64,000 nucleotides of DNA, from positions 124,001-188,000 of the forward strand of contig NZ_JAKCFB010000005.1 of assembly GCF_024198235.1 (NCBI RefSeq), in the 5' to 3' direction. Positions 50,858-62,679 of this stretch are shown one piece after another. The notes under the pieces were generated by a model. The model made no database searches, had not been told where the DNA came from, and saw only the letters and a list, made by a program, of their open reading frames with translations. Position 1 is the first letter of the stretch. Each line of letters opens with the position of its first letter. Position numbers and translations under genes: made by a program. The DNA is from Myxococcus dinghuensis (GTDB lineage: Bacteria; Myxococcota; Myxococcia; Myxococcales; Myxococcaceae).

Positions 50858-51269
50858 CTACCCGGACCGGGCCTCTTCGCGTGTCGTCTCGAGGCCTTGT
50901 CGCTCGAACAGGGCGAGGTAGGGCTCATGGCGATACAGGCGATTGCGCTTCTGCCCCGTGGTCTCCCGCAGCAGGCCCGCGTCGACCAGTTGCTCGATGA
51001 CCGAGCTGGCCGTCACGTAGGAGCACCCGAGGAACTCCTCCGTGGCGCGGACCGAGGTCACGGGCCGCGCGAAGAGGAAGTCCAGCAGACGCACCGCCTG
51101 CGCGCCCTGCGCGAGCGCATGACGCGACTGCTCGCGCAACTTGAGGATGGCGCGCGGTCGCCGTCGCGTCATGCGCCCCCTCGAGCTTCACGGGCGGAGC
51201 GGGTGGCAGGGCGGCGGGGATGAACGCCCGGTCCCCCGAGTGCTGCTGGACATACGTGCCTGCCCGCAT
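50858..51269 (-). pseudogene. Decayed Fic-family gene with its catalytic core deleted
   Basis: The N-terminus starts at ATG 51269 as MRAGTYVQQHSGDRAFIPAA followed by LPPAPPVKLEG, which is the start of Fic/DOC-type proteins (GxYxxQxxGYRAFIPAPLPP). The frame then shifts directly to the C-terminal winged helix (SRHALAQGAQAVRLLDFLFA, LGCSYVTASSVIEQLVDAG and TGQKRNRLYRHEPYL), which normally lies after 200 residues of Fic domain. The HPFxxGNGR core is missing entirely. The join lies near 51175-51190. A 104-residue product from ATG 51172 could still be made as a winged-helix fragment. Confidence 0.75.
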
Positions 51270-51295
51270 CGCCCGCCCCCCAGTCATGGACCACG

Positions 51296-51374
51296 GAAAT
51301 AGGCCTCAACGTTACCGGGCACTATTTCGGGCGGAGTCTTGAAATACCGAACCGAAGCGGCGCCAGGTATTTCA
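51296..51374. promoter_or_regulatory. Two nested GAAATA inverted repeats upstream of the fic remnant
   Basis: GAAATAG (51296-51302) with CTATTTC (51322-51328), and TGAAATACC (51340-51348) with GGTATTTCA (51366-51374). All four arms share GAAATA. They lie just upstream of the decayed fic gene in an AT-richer stretch and could be a repressor site of the type that autoregulates toxin genes. Confidence 0.4.
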
Positions 51375-51447
51375 GAACCCTTCAATGCCCGACACGGAGG
51401 GGTTTCACTGGGAGACAGAGTCCCCTCTCCCAGCGCCCCTCCTCACG

Positions 51448-51966
51448 CTACGCCGTGGGCAGCACGCCGTTGCCCTCGTGGGCGACGGCCAGGGCCTCGG
51501 GGCTGGGGCCCTCGGAGAACAGCGTCGCGCCCGGCGCCGGACGCACCTTCGGCGGACGGCCGCGGCGCTTGGGGGCGTTGTCCTCGTTGCCGTTCGCCGC
51601 GACGGGCTCCGACGACACCGCCGCCTCCACCTTCCCGCTCTTGCGCACCGCGCGCGACAGGTGGATGGCGTCCAGCTTCGCGCTCAGCTCCGGGTTCTCC
51701 TCGGAGAACACCCGCGCGTACGCCAGCGCCCGCTGGCCCTTCTGCGCCAGCGCGTCCTGGCTCTCCTGCAGCGCCTGACGCGCGGCCTCCAACGCCCCCT
51801 GCGCCTTCGCCACCGCCTCCGCCTTCGCCCGCACCTGCGCCGCCGCCTCGTCCAGCACGTCCCCGTTCATGTCCGGGAAGCGCACCTCCGCGAGGTCCGT
51901 GGTGAACAGCTCGAGCAGCGCGCGCAGCGCCGGGGAAATGGGGTCGTTCTCGTTCGAGTCGAACAT
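51448..51966 (-). CDS. Coiled-coil protein with C-terminal AT-hook
   Basis: A 172-residue protein. A long helical region (AKAEAVAKAQGALEAARQAL) follows an acidic N-terminus. The C-terminal PKRRGRPPKVRP is a classic AT-hook (R-G-R-P), which binds the minor groove of AT-rich DNA. A chromosome-structuring or transcription role is plausible. AGGAGG precedes ATG 51966. Confidence 0.8.
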   Translation of the reverse strand: MFDSNENDPISPALRALLELFTTDLAEVRFPDMNGDVLDEAAAQVRAKAEAVAKAQGALEAARQALQESQDALAQKGQRALAYARVFSEENPELSAKLDAIHLSRAVRKSGKVEAAVSSEPVAANGNEDNAPKRRGRPPKVRPAPGATLFSEGPSPEALAVAHEGNGVLPTA

Positions 51967-52128
51967 GGCGGGCCTCCTGGCTCCTCGCTTGGTGCCCACC
52001 ATCTGCTCACGTGTTCAGTGTCAGATCAAGAGGGTACGCTGCCAGGCCGGAAAGTCGGCCTCGCGCGCGTTTCGTGCCCCACACGGCCAGCGGCGCGCCT
52101 GTTCAGTGCCGCCCATTCCGGCCGCCGG

Positions 52129-53244
52129 TCAGTCCACGCGGATCAATGACACCTCGCGCAGCCCCTCGTCCGCGCTCACATCCACCGCCAGGTAGTGGCG
52201 CCCCACCCCGTCGAAGGTCTCCGGAATCGCGCCGCCCCCACCGGAGATGAAGGCGGGGATGCCCGCGTTGGTGAACGAGTAGTACGAGTGGATGTGCCCG
52301 TAGAGCGTGAGGTCCACGCCCGCGCGCGCCAGCTTCCCCACCAGCGCCGCGGACTCGCCCCGGTTCGCGAAGCCACCGCCGCGCAGGCCCACCGGGTCCT
52401 GCGGCGGGACGTGCATGGCCACCACGTGCGTGCCCTGACGCGAGGCCTCGAGCCAACCCTCGAGCTGCTCCTCCACGATGGGGTCCAGCGTGCCGTTGCT
52501 CGAGTCCACCACCGTGAAGCGCACGCCCTGGAAGACGAAGCTCTGGCTGCCCCGGCCCACCAGCGACGTGTACTCGCGCGCGTCCCCCGTGAAGGTCTCG
52601 TGGTTGCCCAGCGTGGCGTACAGCGGGATGCGCGAGCCGGCCTCCAGCCGCTCCTGGAACTCCATCAACTGCTCCCGCGTCCCGTTCTCCGTCAGGTCTC
52701 CCGCGAAGAGGATGAAGCGCAGGGAGTCGTCGCGCGTCAGGCGCGCGTAGATGTCCCCCACGCGCGGCAGCGCCTCCTGCACGTCCGCCAGCGCCGCGAA
52801 GCGGAACGGCGCCGAGGAGTCCCACCCCGGAGGCGCCACGCGCAACCGCGCCACCGCGCCCGCGCGCAGCGCCACGCGCCACATCTTCACCGTGGGCACC
52901 ACCTGCGCCACCGGCTCCACCGCGAGCACCTCGCCGCCGTCCTCCAGCTCCGCCACGAGCTGCGCATCCGGCATCGCGTTGCGCACCGTCACCAGCCAGT
53001 CCGGCCGCGCGTCCGCGTCCAACGTGGCCCGCGCGGTGAACACCGGCGCGTTGCCCCACAACACCACCTCACCCGGCGCGACGCCGCGCACGGAGGCCAG
53101 CCCGCCCTCGACGACGAGCGACAACCCGCCGCCCTCGCCCAGCCCCACCTTCGCGTCGCGCACCGCGCGCTCCTCCGCCGGACGCAGACACGCCCCCAGC
53201 ATCAGCCCCGCCACCAGCCCGACCACCAGGCCCACGCGCTTCAT
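52129..53244 (-). CDS. Lipoprotein metallophosphoesterase
   Basis: A 371-residue calcineurin-type phosphoesterase with lipobox MLGAC. After an N-terminal beta domain, the metal motifs are AALADVQEA (Dx[HQ]; Gln replaces His), FILFAGDLTE (GD), ATLGNHETF (GNHE), VVAMHVPP (H) and LYGHIHSYYS (GHxH). Exported to the periplasm or outer membrane. ATG 53244 overlaps the stop of the preceding gene (ATGA). The first motif has Gln where most have His, still seen in some subfamilies. Confidence 0.87.
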   Translation of the reverse strand: MKRVGLVVGLVAGLMLGACLRPAEERAVRDAKVGLGEGGGLSLVVEGGLASVRGVAPGEVVLWGNAPVFTARATLDADARPDWLVTVRNAMPDAQLVAELEDGGEVLAVEPVAQVVPTVKMWRVALRAGAVARLRVAPPGWDSSAPFRFAALADVQEALPRVGDIYARLTRDDSLRFILFAGDLTENGTREQLMEFQERLEAGSRIPLYATLGNHETFTGDAREYTSLVGRGSQSFVFQGVRFTVVDSSNGTLDPIVEEQLEGWLEASRQGTHVVAMHVPPQDPVGLRGGGFANRGESAALVGKLARAGVDLTLYGHIHSYYSFTNAGIPAFISGGGGAIPETFDGVGRHYLAVDVSADEGLREVSLIRVD

Positions 53245-54563
53245 GCGTCACCATCCAGCGCGTAGATGAGCGACAGGCGCCCCACCAACGCGCCACCCGC
53301 CTGCATCTCCGCCGCCACACCCCAGCGTTCATCGAGCAGCACGCGGCCGCGCAGACCGAAGTTGCCCACCACGCCGCCGCCGAACGTGCGCAGCCCTCCG
53401 GCGAAGCCGTCCTTACGGTGGTCGTAGTAGAGCATCGCCTCGCCTCGCAGCGGCCCGCCGCGCCCCAGCCACACGCCGTAGCCGAACGTGAACAGCAACT
53501 GCTCGTGCAGGTTCCCGTCGTCCACGGGCCCCATGTAGCTGTAGCCCTGCAGCGCCATGCCGATGCTCGCCTCCGCGAACGAGCCCGCCAGCGCGGGGCT
53601 CACGCGCGCCATGGCGTAGCGGCCCCGCAGCCCCACCTCGCCACCGCCCACCGTGAAGCCCTCCGTGGGGAAGCGGTGGAACAGGCCGAACAGCTCCGCG
53701 TCCAGCGACGAGCCATCCGACCCACCGAGCCGACGCGCCGGCGCCCCGAGCAGCCGGTACGCGCCGCCCAGCCGCACCTGCGTGTTGCCCTCGTCCGGCG
53801 CGAAGCGCGCGGTCGCCTCCAGCGTCATCGTGTCGAGCCGCGCCCGCCCGCCCAGCGTCACGAAGTGGTCGTAGTCGAAGGACGTGTCGCTCACGTACTG
53901 GTAGCCCATCTCCAGCTCCAGCGGCGGCAGCGACGCGGCCGGCACGCCCGGGTCGAACGTGGGCGACACCACCGAGTAGAGGCTGGCCAGCGCGGAGACC
54001 CCGAACACGCTGAAGCCCGCGAGCGTCACCGCGTACAGCGGCGCGATGGTGCGCCGCGACGCCCCGGTGAGCACGATGGGCACGCCGCCCAGCGCGATGA
54101 GCCCCAGCCCCGTGCCCTCCATCGCGAACAGCCGCCCCGCCGTAGGCCCATCCCCCGCGACGAGCGGCGCCAGCCCGTGGAACAGCAGCCCCGGCACCAC
54201 CGACACCGCCGCCGGCAGCACCCGGAACTCCTCGCGCCGCGCCAGGGGCGACAGCGGCTCCGACGACGGCCCGGGCACGGCGGGGGGCGGCACCGGCAAC
54301 GACAGGGGCACGTCCGCCCCCGCCGCGGCCCCCGCCTCCCAGCCCGTCACGCGCTTCGCGGGGCCCACCGTCACCCGACCCGGCAGGTCTCTCGGGAGGT
54401 CCGTCCCGCCCAGCTCCGGCCCCCGCGACAGCAGGTCGAACGCCGACGGGCGGGTGGACTCCACCTCCTGGGCCCAGGCCCGGGGCGCCAGGGAGATCCA
54501 CGCGCCCAGCAACATCCCCGAGACCACCTTCGCGCGCGGAGCCAGCCCGGACAGCATCGCCAT
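53241..54563 (-). CDS. Exported outer-membrane-associated protein of unknown family
   Basis: A 440-residue protein with signal peptide (MLLGAWISLAPRAWAQ), a Pro-rich linker, and several short hydrophobic segments (GLGLIALGGVPIVL, ITVLAGFSVFGVSAL-like). The C-terminal half has amphipathic beta strands (MTLEATARFAPDEGNTQVRLG, HEQLLFTFGYGVWLG) ending in Ala, as in a beta-barrel. I recognise no family. GGAGG lies 10 bases before ATG 54563; the second ATG at 54557 is also possible. Translationally coupled to the metallophosphoesterase. Confidence 0.72.
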   Translation of the reverse strand: MAMLSGLAPRAKVVSGMLLGAWISLAPRAWAQEVESTRPSAFDLLSRGPELGGTDLPRDLPGRVTVGPAKRVTGWEAGAAAGADVPLSLPVPPPAVPGPSSEPLSPLARREEFRVLPAAVSVVPGLLFHGLAPLVAGDGPTAGRLFAMEGTGLGLIALGGVPIVLTGASRRTIAPLYAVTLAGFSVFGVSALASLYSVVSPTFDPGVPAASLPPLELEMGYQYVSDTSFDYDHFVTLGGRARLDTMTLEATARFAPDEGNTQVRLGGAYRLLGAPARRLGGSDGSSLDAELFGLFHRFPTEGFTVGGGEVGLRGRYAMARVSPALAGSFAEASIGMALQGYSYMGPVDDGNLHEQLLFTFGYGVWLGRGGPLRGEAMLYYDHRKDGFAGGLRTFGGGVVGNFGLRGRVLLDERWGVAAEMQAGGALVGRLSLIYALDGDA

Positions 54564-55005
54564 CGCCTCGTTTCCTCCGGAATGGGCGCGATCACCCTTC
54601 CCGCCGCCGGCCTTCATAACCGGCAATCCGCGCCGCGCCGCACGAACCCCCGTGAAGAAATGTGAAGTGACCCGACAGAAGTTCCGTTCCGGGAGGGTCA
54701 CACACCCGCAACCCATTGGAATCCCGAGTCGAAACGGGCGACATCCCCCGGACCCCGGACTATCCATCTCCCCTGACGAATCATTCTGAGAACCAACAGC
54801 CTTCAGTCCGAGAGGCGCTGTCCCCTGAGGTCATCCACACCCCAGTGGCTGGGATTGCGCCCTGGGGGATGGGCGGGCGCGGCGCGGGAAGGTGACCCAC
54901 CACCTCCAGCGAAAACTTCGCGTGCGACGCGAGCCGGTTCCGGGACTTTCACCGGAAGAGGAGTATGCTCACTGTTTCACAACGACCTGACCTGGCCTTG
55001 TAACC
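54564..55005. other. Intergenic region between divergent genes
   Basis: Both flanking genes lead away from this 442-base stretch, so it must hold two promoters. GAGGAG at 54958-54963 lies well upstream of the kinase start. I see no protein gene, hairpin or convincing -10/-35 pair. Confidence 0.45.
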
Positions 55006-57843
55006 GTGGCGGAATCCCCCCAGCCCCAGCAATTCGGTAAGTACGTCCTTCTTTCGAAGATTGCCGCGGGCGGCATGGCCGTTACCTACCGCGCCCGGAT
55101 GACCGGAGCGGCGGGCGTCACCAAGCCGTGCGTCATCAAGCAGATCCTGCCGCACTACGTCGACGACCCGGACTTCGTCGAGATGTTCGTGGGCGAGGCG
55201 CGGCTGGTGGCCAGCATGAGCCACAGCAACATCGCCCAGGTCTTCGACTTCGGCGAGGTGGACGGCCAGTACTTCATCGCGATGGAGCTGGTGCAGGGCC
55301 AGCCGTTGTCGAAGCTGCTGCGGCGCGCGCAGAAGGCGGGCATGGGGTTGTTCCCCGAGGCGCTCGCGCTGCACATCGCCAGCAAGCTGTGTGACGGCCT
55401 GGACTACGCGCACCGCCACGTGGGCGAGGACGGCCAGGAGATGGGGCTCGTCCACCGCGACGTGTCGCCGGACAACGTCCTCATCTCCTACGAGGGCGAG
55501 GTCAAGGTCATCGACTTCGGCATCGCCAAGGCGACGAGCGCGGTGGAGGCGAAGACGTCGCCCGGCACGCTCAAGGGCAAGTACCCGTACTTCTCCCCGG
55601 AGCAGGCGCAGGGCCGGCAGGACCTGGACTCGCGCACGGACGTGTACGCGGCCGGCGTGGTCCTCTACGAGATGGTGTGCGGCAAGCGCCCGTACGAGGG
55701 CGAGTTCGTCACCGTCCTGCCGCGCATCCTCACCGGCGACTGCCTGCCGCCCTCGGCGCTCAACTCGTCGGTGACGCCGGACGTGGAGACGGTCATCTCC
55801 CACGCCATGGCGCTGGACCGCGAGGTCCGGTACCAGACGGCGAAGGAGCTGAGCGAGTCGCTGGTGGAGCTGCTCTACCGCGACAACCCGCGCTTCACGC
55901 CCGCGCTGCTGTCGCAGTTGATGGCCTACCTCTTCTCCGAGGAGCTGGCGGCCGAGGGCCGCAAGGTGGAGGTGACGCCCGCCTTCAAGGAGCAGGTGGC
56001 CCTGTGGCAGAGCAGCGCCGTGGAGTCCTCCGCCGGACGCGCGCGCCCCGTCTCCTCCGGCTCCGGGAGCATCCGCCCCTCCAGCTCCGGCCTGCGCTCG
56101 CGGCCGGGCAGTGACGGGGGCATGCCCGCCAGCGAGGGTGGCACGCGCCGGCCCGTCACGGGCAGCGCTCCGGGTGGCCGCAAGGTCACGAGCGCGGGGA
56201 GCATGCGTCGGGTGACGAACCCGAACATGGCCCGCGCGGACACCGGGTCGATGCGCCGCCCCGTCACCAGCGAACGCCCGGGCCCGCCCGTGCCGAACCT
56301 GCCGGACGAACCGGACACCGACGCGGCCCACCTCATCCAGACGATGGTCCCCACCGTCGTCCCCGCCGCCGTGGCGACGCTGGCCGCGCCGCACGACACG
56401 CCCATCGAGACCCCCGCGACCGCCGCGGCCGCCGCGGCCCAGGGTGGCGCGCCCGTCGTGGCGCGCACGTACACCGGCGCGGGCTACCGCACGACGGTGG
56501 ACGAGGCGCGCGAGAAGCTGAAGCAGGAAGAAGAAGAGGCGCGCGCCAAGCAGCAGAAGGCCGTGAAGACGATGAGCCTCTACGTGTTCGGCTCGGCCAT
56601 CGTCCTGCTGTTCATCGCGCTCTTCTACCACTTCGTCATCAAGTCGGACGCGCCCGGCGCGGGCGCCCACCCCACGGGCACCCTGTGGTTGACCTCCGTC
56701 CCCGCGGGCGCCGCGGTGAAGCTCAACGGCCGGGACGTCACGGGCAAGACGCCGCTGATGGTGGAGGGTGTCCTCATCGGCGAGGCCAACACGCTCGTCC
56801 TCACGCTGCCGGGCCACCTGGCGTGGACGCGCCGCTTCACGCCCGCCTCGGCGATGATGGAGCCGATGAACGCGGAGCTGCAGAAGCTCGCCACGCCTGC
56901 GGCGGAGGCCCCCCCGCCGCCCGTGCTGAAGACCGCCACGGACACGCCGCCGGCGGGCGAAGCCGTGGCCGCGGCCCCCGTCGCCGCGGACGCGGGCAGC
57001 GTGCCCCCGGACGCCGACGGCGGCGTCGCGGAGAAGGTGGCGCAGGGCGAGGCGAAGCCCCCGGAGAACGCGGAGCCGAAGTCGGACGCCTTCCGGGAGA
57101 TGAACGAGGTGGACTACCCCACCCGCCTGCTGGTGCTGCGGCCCATGTTCAACGCCGCGCCCATCCCCGAGTACCCCGCGGCCACCATCGACCTGAACCC
57201 GACCGTCTCCTACTCCATCTGGACGCAGGGCAGCGCGTCGCTCGCCGAGGGCCGCAACACCGCCTCCGGCACGCTCGTGTACTTCGCGGAGGGCGACGGC
57301 CCGGTCGACGACAGCTTCGGCCTCTTGAGCAACTCGACGCGCACCGTGAAGGGCGCGCGCAAGCTGCATGTCTTCGCCATCGACGACAACGGCCCCGAGG
57401 ACAACGAGGGCACCATCCAGGTCGTCGTCCGCCAGTCCGCCTACGTCCCGCCGCGCTCGCTCACCTTCGACGCGAAGGCGAACGCGTTCCAGCTCAAGCC
57501 CGAGCACAAGGTGCTGCTGCGCGGCCTCAACCCGCGCGCCACGTACCTGTTCACCGTGCGCGACGACTTCGCGGAGCTGCGCCCGGGCGCCAACGGCCGC
57601 GTCCAGCAGGTGCTGTGCGTGGAGCGCGGCACCTCGCCCGTGTCGGCGCGCGTGTCGCACCGGCTCCTCGAGACGGGCAAGCGCTACCAGGTCACCGGCG
57701 CCGAGGACGTGAGCTGCTTCTTCCCGGACACCCGCCGGGGCGACAACCAGGGCGCGCTCGAGGTGGACGTGGTGGACGTCACCACGCTGTCCCGCAAGGA
57801 GCGCACCCAGGCCCTGCGTGGCTCGCGCCGCGCGGAGCGCTGA
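55006..57843 (+). CDS. Ser/Thr protein kinase with PEGA domain
   Basis: A 945-residue membrane kinase. The Hanks-type domain (about 10-290) has IAAGGMAVTYRAR (Gly loop), CVIKQIL (ATP Lys), HRDVSPDN (from residue 150), DFGIAKA (from residue 170) and FSPEQAQG. A Ser/Pro/Arg-rich linker contains repeated GSMRRV/GSMRRP motifs that may be phosphorylation sites. A charged helix (KLKQEEEEARAKQQKAVK) leads to the single membrane span YVFGSAIVLLFIALFYHFV (about 525-545). Outside is a PEGA domain (GTLWLTSVPAGAAVKLNGRD) and a 250-residue sensory region. GTG 55006 is the start. Confidence 0.92.
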   Translation: MAESPQPQQFGKYVLLSKIAAGGMAVTYRARMTGAAGVTKPCVIKQILPHYVDDPDFVEMFVGEARLVASMSHSNIAQVFDFGEVDGQYFIAMELVQGQPLSKLLRRAQKAGMGLFPEALALHIASKLCDGLDYAHRHVGEDGQEMGLVHRDVSPDNVLISYEGEVKVIDFGIAKATSAVEAKTSPGTLKGKYPYFSPEQAQGRQDLDSRTDVYAAGVVLYEMVCGKRPYEGEFVTVLPRILTGDCLPPSALNSSVTPDVETVISHAMALDREVRYQTAKELSESLVELLYRDNPRFTPALLSQLMAYLFSEELAAEGRKVEVTPAFKEQVALWQSSAVESSAGRARPVSSGSGSIRPSSSGLRSRPGSDGGMPASEGGTRRPVTGSAPGGRKVTSAGSMRRVTNPNMARADTGSMRRPVTSERPGPPVPNLPDEPDTDAAHLIQTMVPTVVPAAVATLAAPHDTPIETPATAAAAAAQGGAPVVARTYTGAGYRTTVDEAREKLKQEEEEARAKQQKAVKTMSLYVFGSAIVLLFIALFYHFVIKSDAPGAGAHPTGTLWLTSVPAGAAVKLNGRDVTGKTPLMVEGVLIGEANTLVLTLPGHLAWTRRFTPASAMMEPMNAELQKLATPAAEAPPPPVLKTATDTPPAGEAVAAAPVAADAGSVPPDADGGVAEKVAQGEAKPPENAEPKSDAFREMNEVDYPTRLLVLRPMFNAAPIPEYPAATIDLNPTVSYSIWTQGSASLAEGRNTASGTLVYFAEGDGPVDDSFGLLSNSTRTVKGARKLHVFAIDDNGPEDNEGTIQVVVRQSAYVPPRSLTFDAKANAFQLKPEHKVLLRGLNPRATYLFTVRDDFAELRPGANGRVQQVLCVERGTSPVSARVSHRLLETGKRYQVTGAEDVSCFFPDTRRGDNQGALEVDVVDVTTLSRKERTQALRGSRRAER

Positions 57844-58168
57844 GCCCCCCACGCACCCAGCAGCCGGGCGGACGGGCCCCACCCGCTCCGCCCGGTGTGC
57901 GGGCCTGCGTCGGAGCCTCGCGCCGGGAGCCCGGCCCCGCGCATTCCCCCACCGGGTCGCGGTGTCCAACCTTCCCGGAGCCGCGCTCCTCGCGGCGCCC
58001 CCTCCCGGGGACGTCTCCACGAGGGCGGCCAAGCTTTCCGGACGGGTTCCTCCGTAAGGGCCAGCGAGGGCCGAGGCAGGACGGTCGGCCCGGCTCGACA
58101 AGACGGGAAAGGCACGTGGGCGCGGAGCCGAAGGAGGGCACCGGGCCCACGAGTCTATCCAGGCCCCG
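57844..58168. other. Intergenic region between convergent genes, with terminator
   Basis: CCGGGCGGA (57864-57872) and TCCGCCCGG (57887-57895) form a 9-bp stem with an inner CGGG/CCCG stem, 20 bases after the kinase stop; a good terminator. The other 270 bases before the PaiB-like stop hold nothing I can identify. Confidence 0.6.
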
Positions 58169-58792
58169 TCACCGCTCGCGCGAGCGCATCAACCCCGCCA
58201 GCGCCAGGTCGTCCGGGCGCTGGCCACGCTCCAGGCCGTCGATGACGCCGCGCCGGTCCGCCTCCGACTTGTTCTGGCTGAGCTTGAACTTGCCCTCCAG
58301 CCGCGACACGCGCAGGTCGAACGCGACGATGCCGCCCATCAACCGCCGCACATACTCCTCCGCCTGGGCCGGCGCCCACGGCGGCGCGTTGCCCGCCTCG
58401 TAGCGCGCGGCGGTGTCGCGCAGGATGCGCAGCACCGCGTCCGGCGCGTCGAGGACCTGGACGCGGCCATAGGCATGCACGGTGGCGTAGTTCCACGTGG
58501 GCACCTGGGGCGCACTCGCATACCAGGTGGGCGACACGTAGCCGTGCGGGCCCTGGAAGATGGCGAGCACGTCGCGCTCGGCGCGGAAGCTCCGCCACTG
58601 GGGGTTCGGCAACGCCATGTGGGAGAGCAGGTGGACCTCCCCCGCCGCGTCGCGCTCCACCAGGAAGGGCAGGTGCGTGGCGAAGGGCGCGCCGTCCTCC
58701 CCCACCGGCACCAGCGTGGCGAACGCATGGGCGCGCATGAGGGGCAGGAGCTGCTCCAGGTCCTGCTCCTGGAAGTGGCGTGGGATGTACAT
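58169..58792 (-). CDS. PaiB-like FMN-binding protein
   Basis: A 207-residue split-barrel flavin protein of the FMN-binding negative transcriptional regulator (PaiB) family. Signatures: MYIPRHFQEQD at the start, THLPFLVERD, VLAIFQGPHGYVSPTWYASA and WNYATVHAYGRVQ, ending in KLSQNKSEADRRGV. In Bacillus, PaiB affects sporulation and degradative-enzyme genes. Start ATG 58792 agrees with the family N-terminus. Confidence 0.9.
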   Translation of the reverse strand: MYIPRHFQEQDLEQLLPLMRAHAFATLVPVGEDGAPFATHLPFLVERDAAGEVHLLSHMALPNPQWRSFRAERDVLAIFQGPHGYVSPTWYASAPQVPTWNYATVHAYGRVQVLDAPDAVLRILRDTAARYEAGNAPPWAPAQAEEYVRRLMGGIVAFDLRVSRLEGKFKLSQNKSEADRRGVIDGLERGQRPDDLALAGLMRSRER

Positions 58793-58947
58793 GCCGCCAT
58801 GCGTCCCCCAGGACCACACGCCGCGTCAATCCCGACCGGCCTCGCGGCGCGGACCGCTTAAGGAAGTCGCAAGGTTCGCCTCCTACCTTGGGCATGGGCG
58901 CGGGGCCGGCCATGCGCCTTTCGAAGTCCATGCATCCGGAGTCACCC

Positions 58948-59976
58948 ATGAGACTCAAGGCAGGTTTGTCGGCCGCCGCGCTGCTCGTCGCGGGTTGTTC
59001 CCAGCAGTCGCCGGAGTCGTCCAACACCCCCGAGTCCTCCGCCACCGTCGCGGTGGCCGCGGCGATTGGCGAGGCCCAGTCCGCGGACGTCCCGCTCGGC
59101 GCCCGCTTCCTGGGTGGCTTCCCCCTGGAGGTCCGTCGCTGGGAGCACGAGGGCCAGCAGTGTGACGACGCGCCGGAGACGGCCACCGTGGAGGTGTGCG
59201 GTCAGGCGTATCCGTCCGAGCTGCACCTGTCCTGGAGCGACTGCCAGGCCCGCGTCCGAGGGCGGGGCGGCTGTGGCTGGAACCGGGGCGGCCCCGGGGC
59301 TCCGCCCCCTCCCGCGGCCGACGACGCCGGCACCCCCACGGAGGACGGCGGCATGGTGTCCGCCGGCACGGTGGACGTGGTGACGGCCATCACCCCCGAG
59401 GAGGCGTGCGGAGAGCACGCGCCGCTGCGCTTCGAGCAGCAGTCCACCCACGACATCACCCACACCGCGACGGACGGGCAGCGCGCGCGGATGACGGGCA
59501 ACGTGAGCTCCACCACGGTGCGCATCCCAGGCGCGGAGACGCTCAGCCGCGCCGCGACCTTCGACACCACGCGCACGCACCTGGACGCGGAGGGCGCCGT
59601 CCTCGACAGCCTCCACCTGGCGGGCAACCTGTCCGAGGTCTTCGACCCGACGGCCACCACGCCCACGCGCACCAGCAACGGCACCCTCACCGCCACGCTC
59701 GCGGACGGCAGCGCGTCCACCGTGACGCTGACCGACATCGTCCGCGTGCCGCCGTCCACCTGCGCGTGGCCGGTGTCCGGGACGGAAGCACGCACCCTGG
59801 CGGACGGCACCGTGCACACGCTCGTCTTCGGCCCCGAGTGCGGCCAGGCCACGCTCGACGACGAGGCCATCACCCTGCCCTCGCGCCCCATGGGCCCCCG
59901 TGACGGCGGCTTCGGCGGCAGGCCCCCGGGCGGCGGTGGCCAGGGCGGCGGCGGGCCCCGTCCCGGCCACCCCTGA
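58948..59976 (+). CDS. Lipoprotein of unknown function
   Basis: A 342-residue lipoprotein (lipobox LLVAGC). A Ser-rich spacer is followed by six cysteines in QQCDDAPET, EVCGQAYP, SDCQARVR, GGCGWN, EEACGEH and TCAWPV, suggesting several disulfides. The C-terminus is Gly/Pro-rich (PPGGGGQGGGGPRPG). No named family seen. ATG 58948 has CCGGAG nine bases upstream. Ends before a bidirectional terminator shared with gyrB. Confidence 0.8.
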   Translation: MRLKAGLSAAALLVAGCSQQSPESSNTPESSATVAVAAAIGEAQSADVPLGARFLGGFPLEVRRWEHEGQQCDDAPETATVEVCGQAYPSELHLSWSDCQARVRGRGGCGWNRGGPGAPPPPAADDAGTPTEDGGMVSAGTVDVVTAITPEEACGEHAPLRFEQQSTHDITHTATDGQRARMTGNVSSTTVRIPGAETLSRAATFDTTRTHLDAEGAVLDSLHLAGNLSEVFDPTATTPTRTSNGTLTATLADGSASTVTLTDIVRVPPSTCAWPVSGTEARTLADGTVHTLVFGPECGQATLDDEAITLPSRPMGPRDGGFGGRPPGGGGQGGGGPRPGHP

Positions 59977-59999
59977 GCGCGGCGACGGCCCGAAACGAC

Positions 60000-60034
60000 A
60001 CGGGGCGCGGTGCCTGTGCGGCGCCGCGCCCCGT
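60000..60034. terminator. Bidirectional terminator between the lipoprotein and gyrB
   Basis: ACGGGGCGCGG (60000-60010) and CCGCGCCCCGT (60024-60034) form an 11-bp perfect stem, 13-base loop, between convergent stop codons. Confidence 0.65.
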
Positions 60035-60069
60035 TGCTCGTCACGGGCCGCCCGAGCGGCCCGACACGC

Positions 60070-62623
<2,554 letters not shown>

Positions 62624-62679
62624 TATTCGTGAAAATCGTTGCGCCGCCCCCTCGGCGGGCGCTGCCCGGAAACCGGGCG

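Noticed and set aside
54949-58101. Open frame of over 1000 codons antisense to the Ser/Thr kinase
   Set aside because: Arg/Ala/His/Val-rich without any motif, while the + strand shows a full kinase with catalytic residues.
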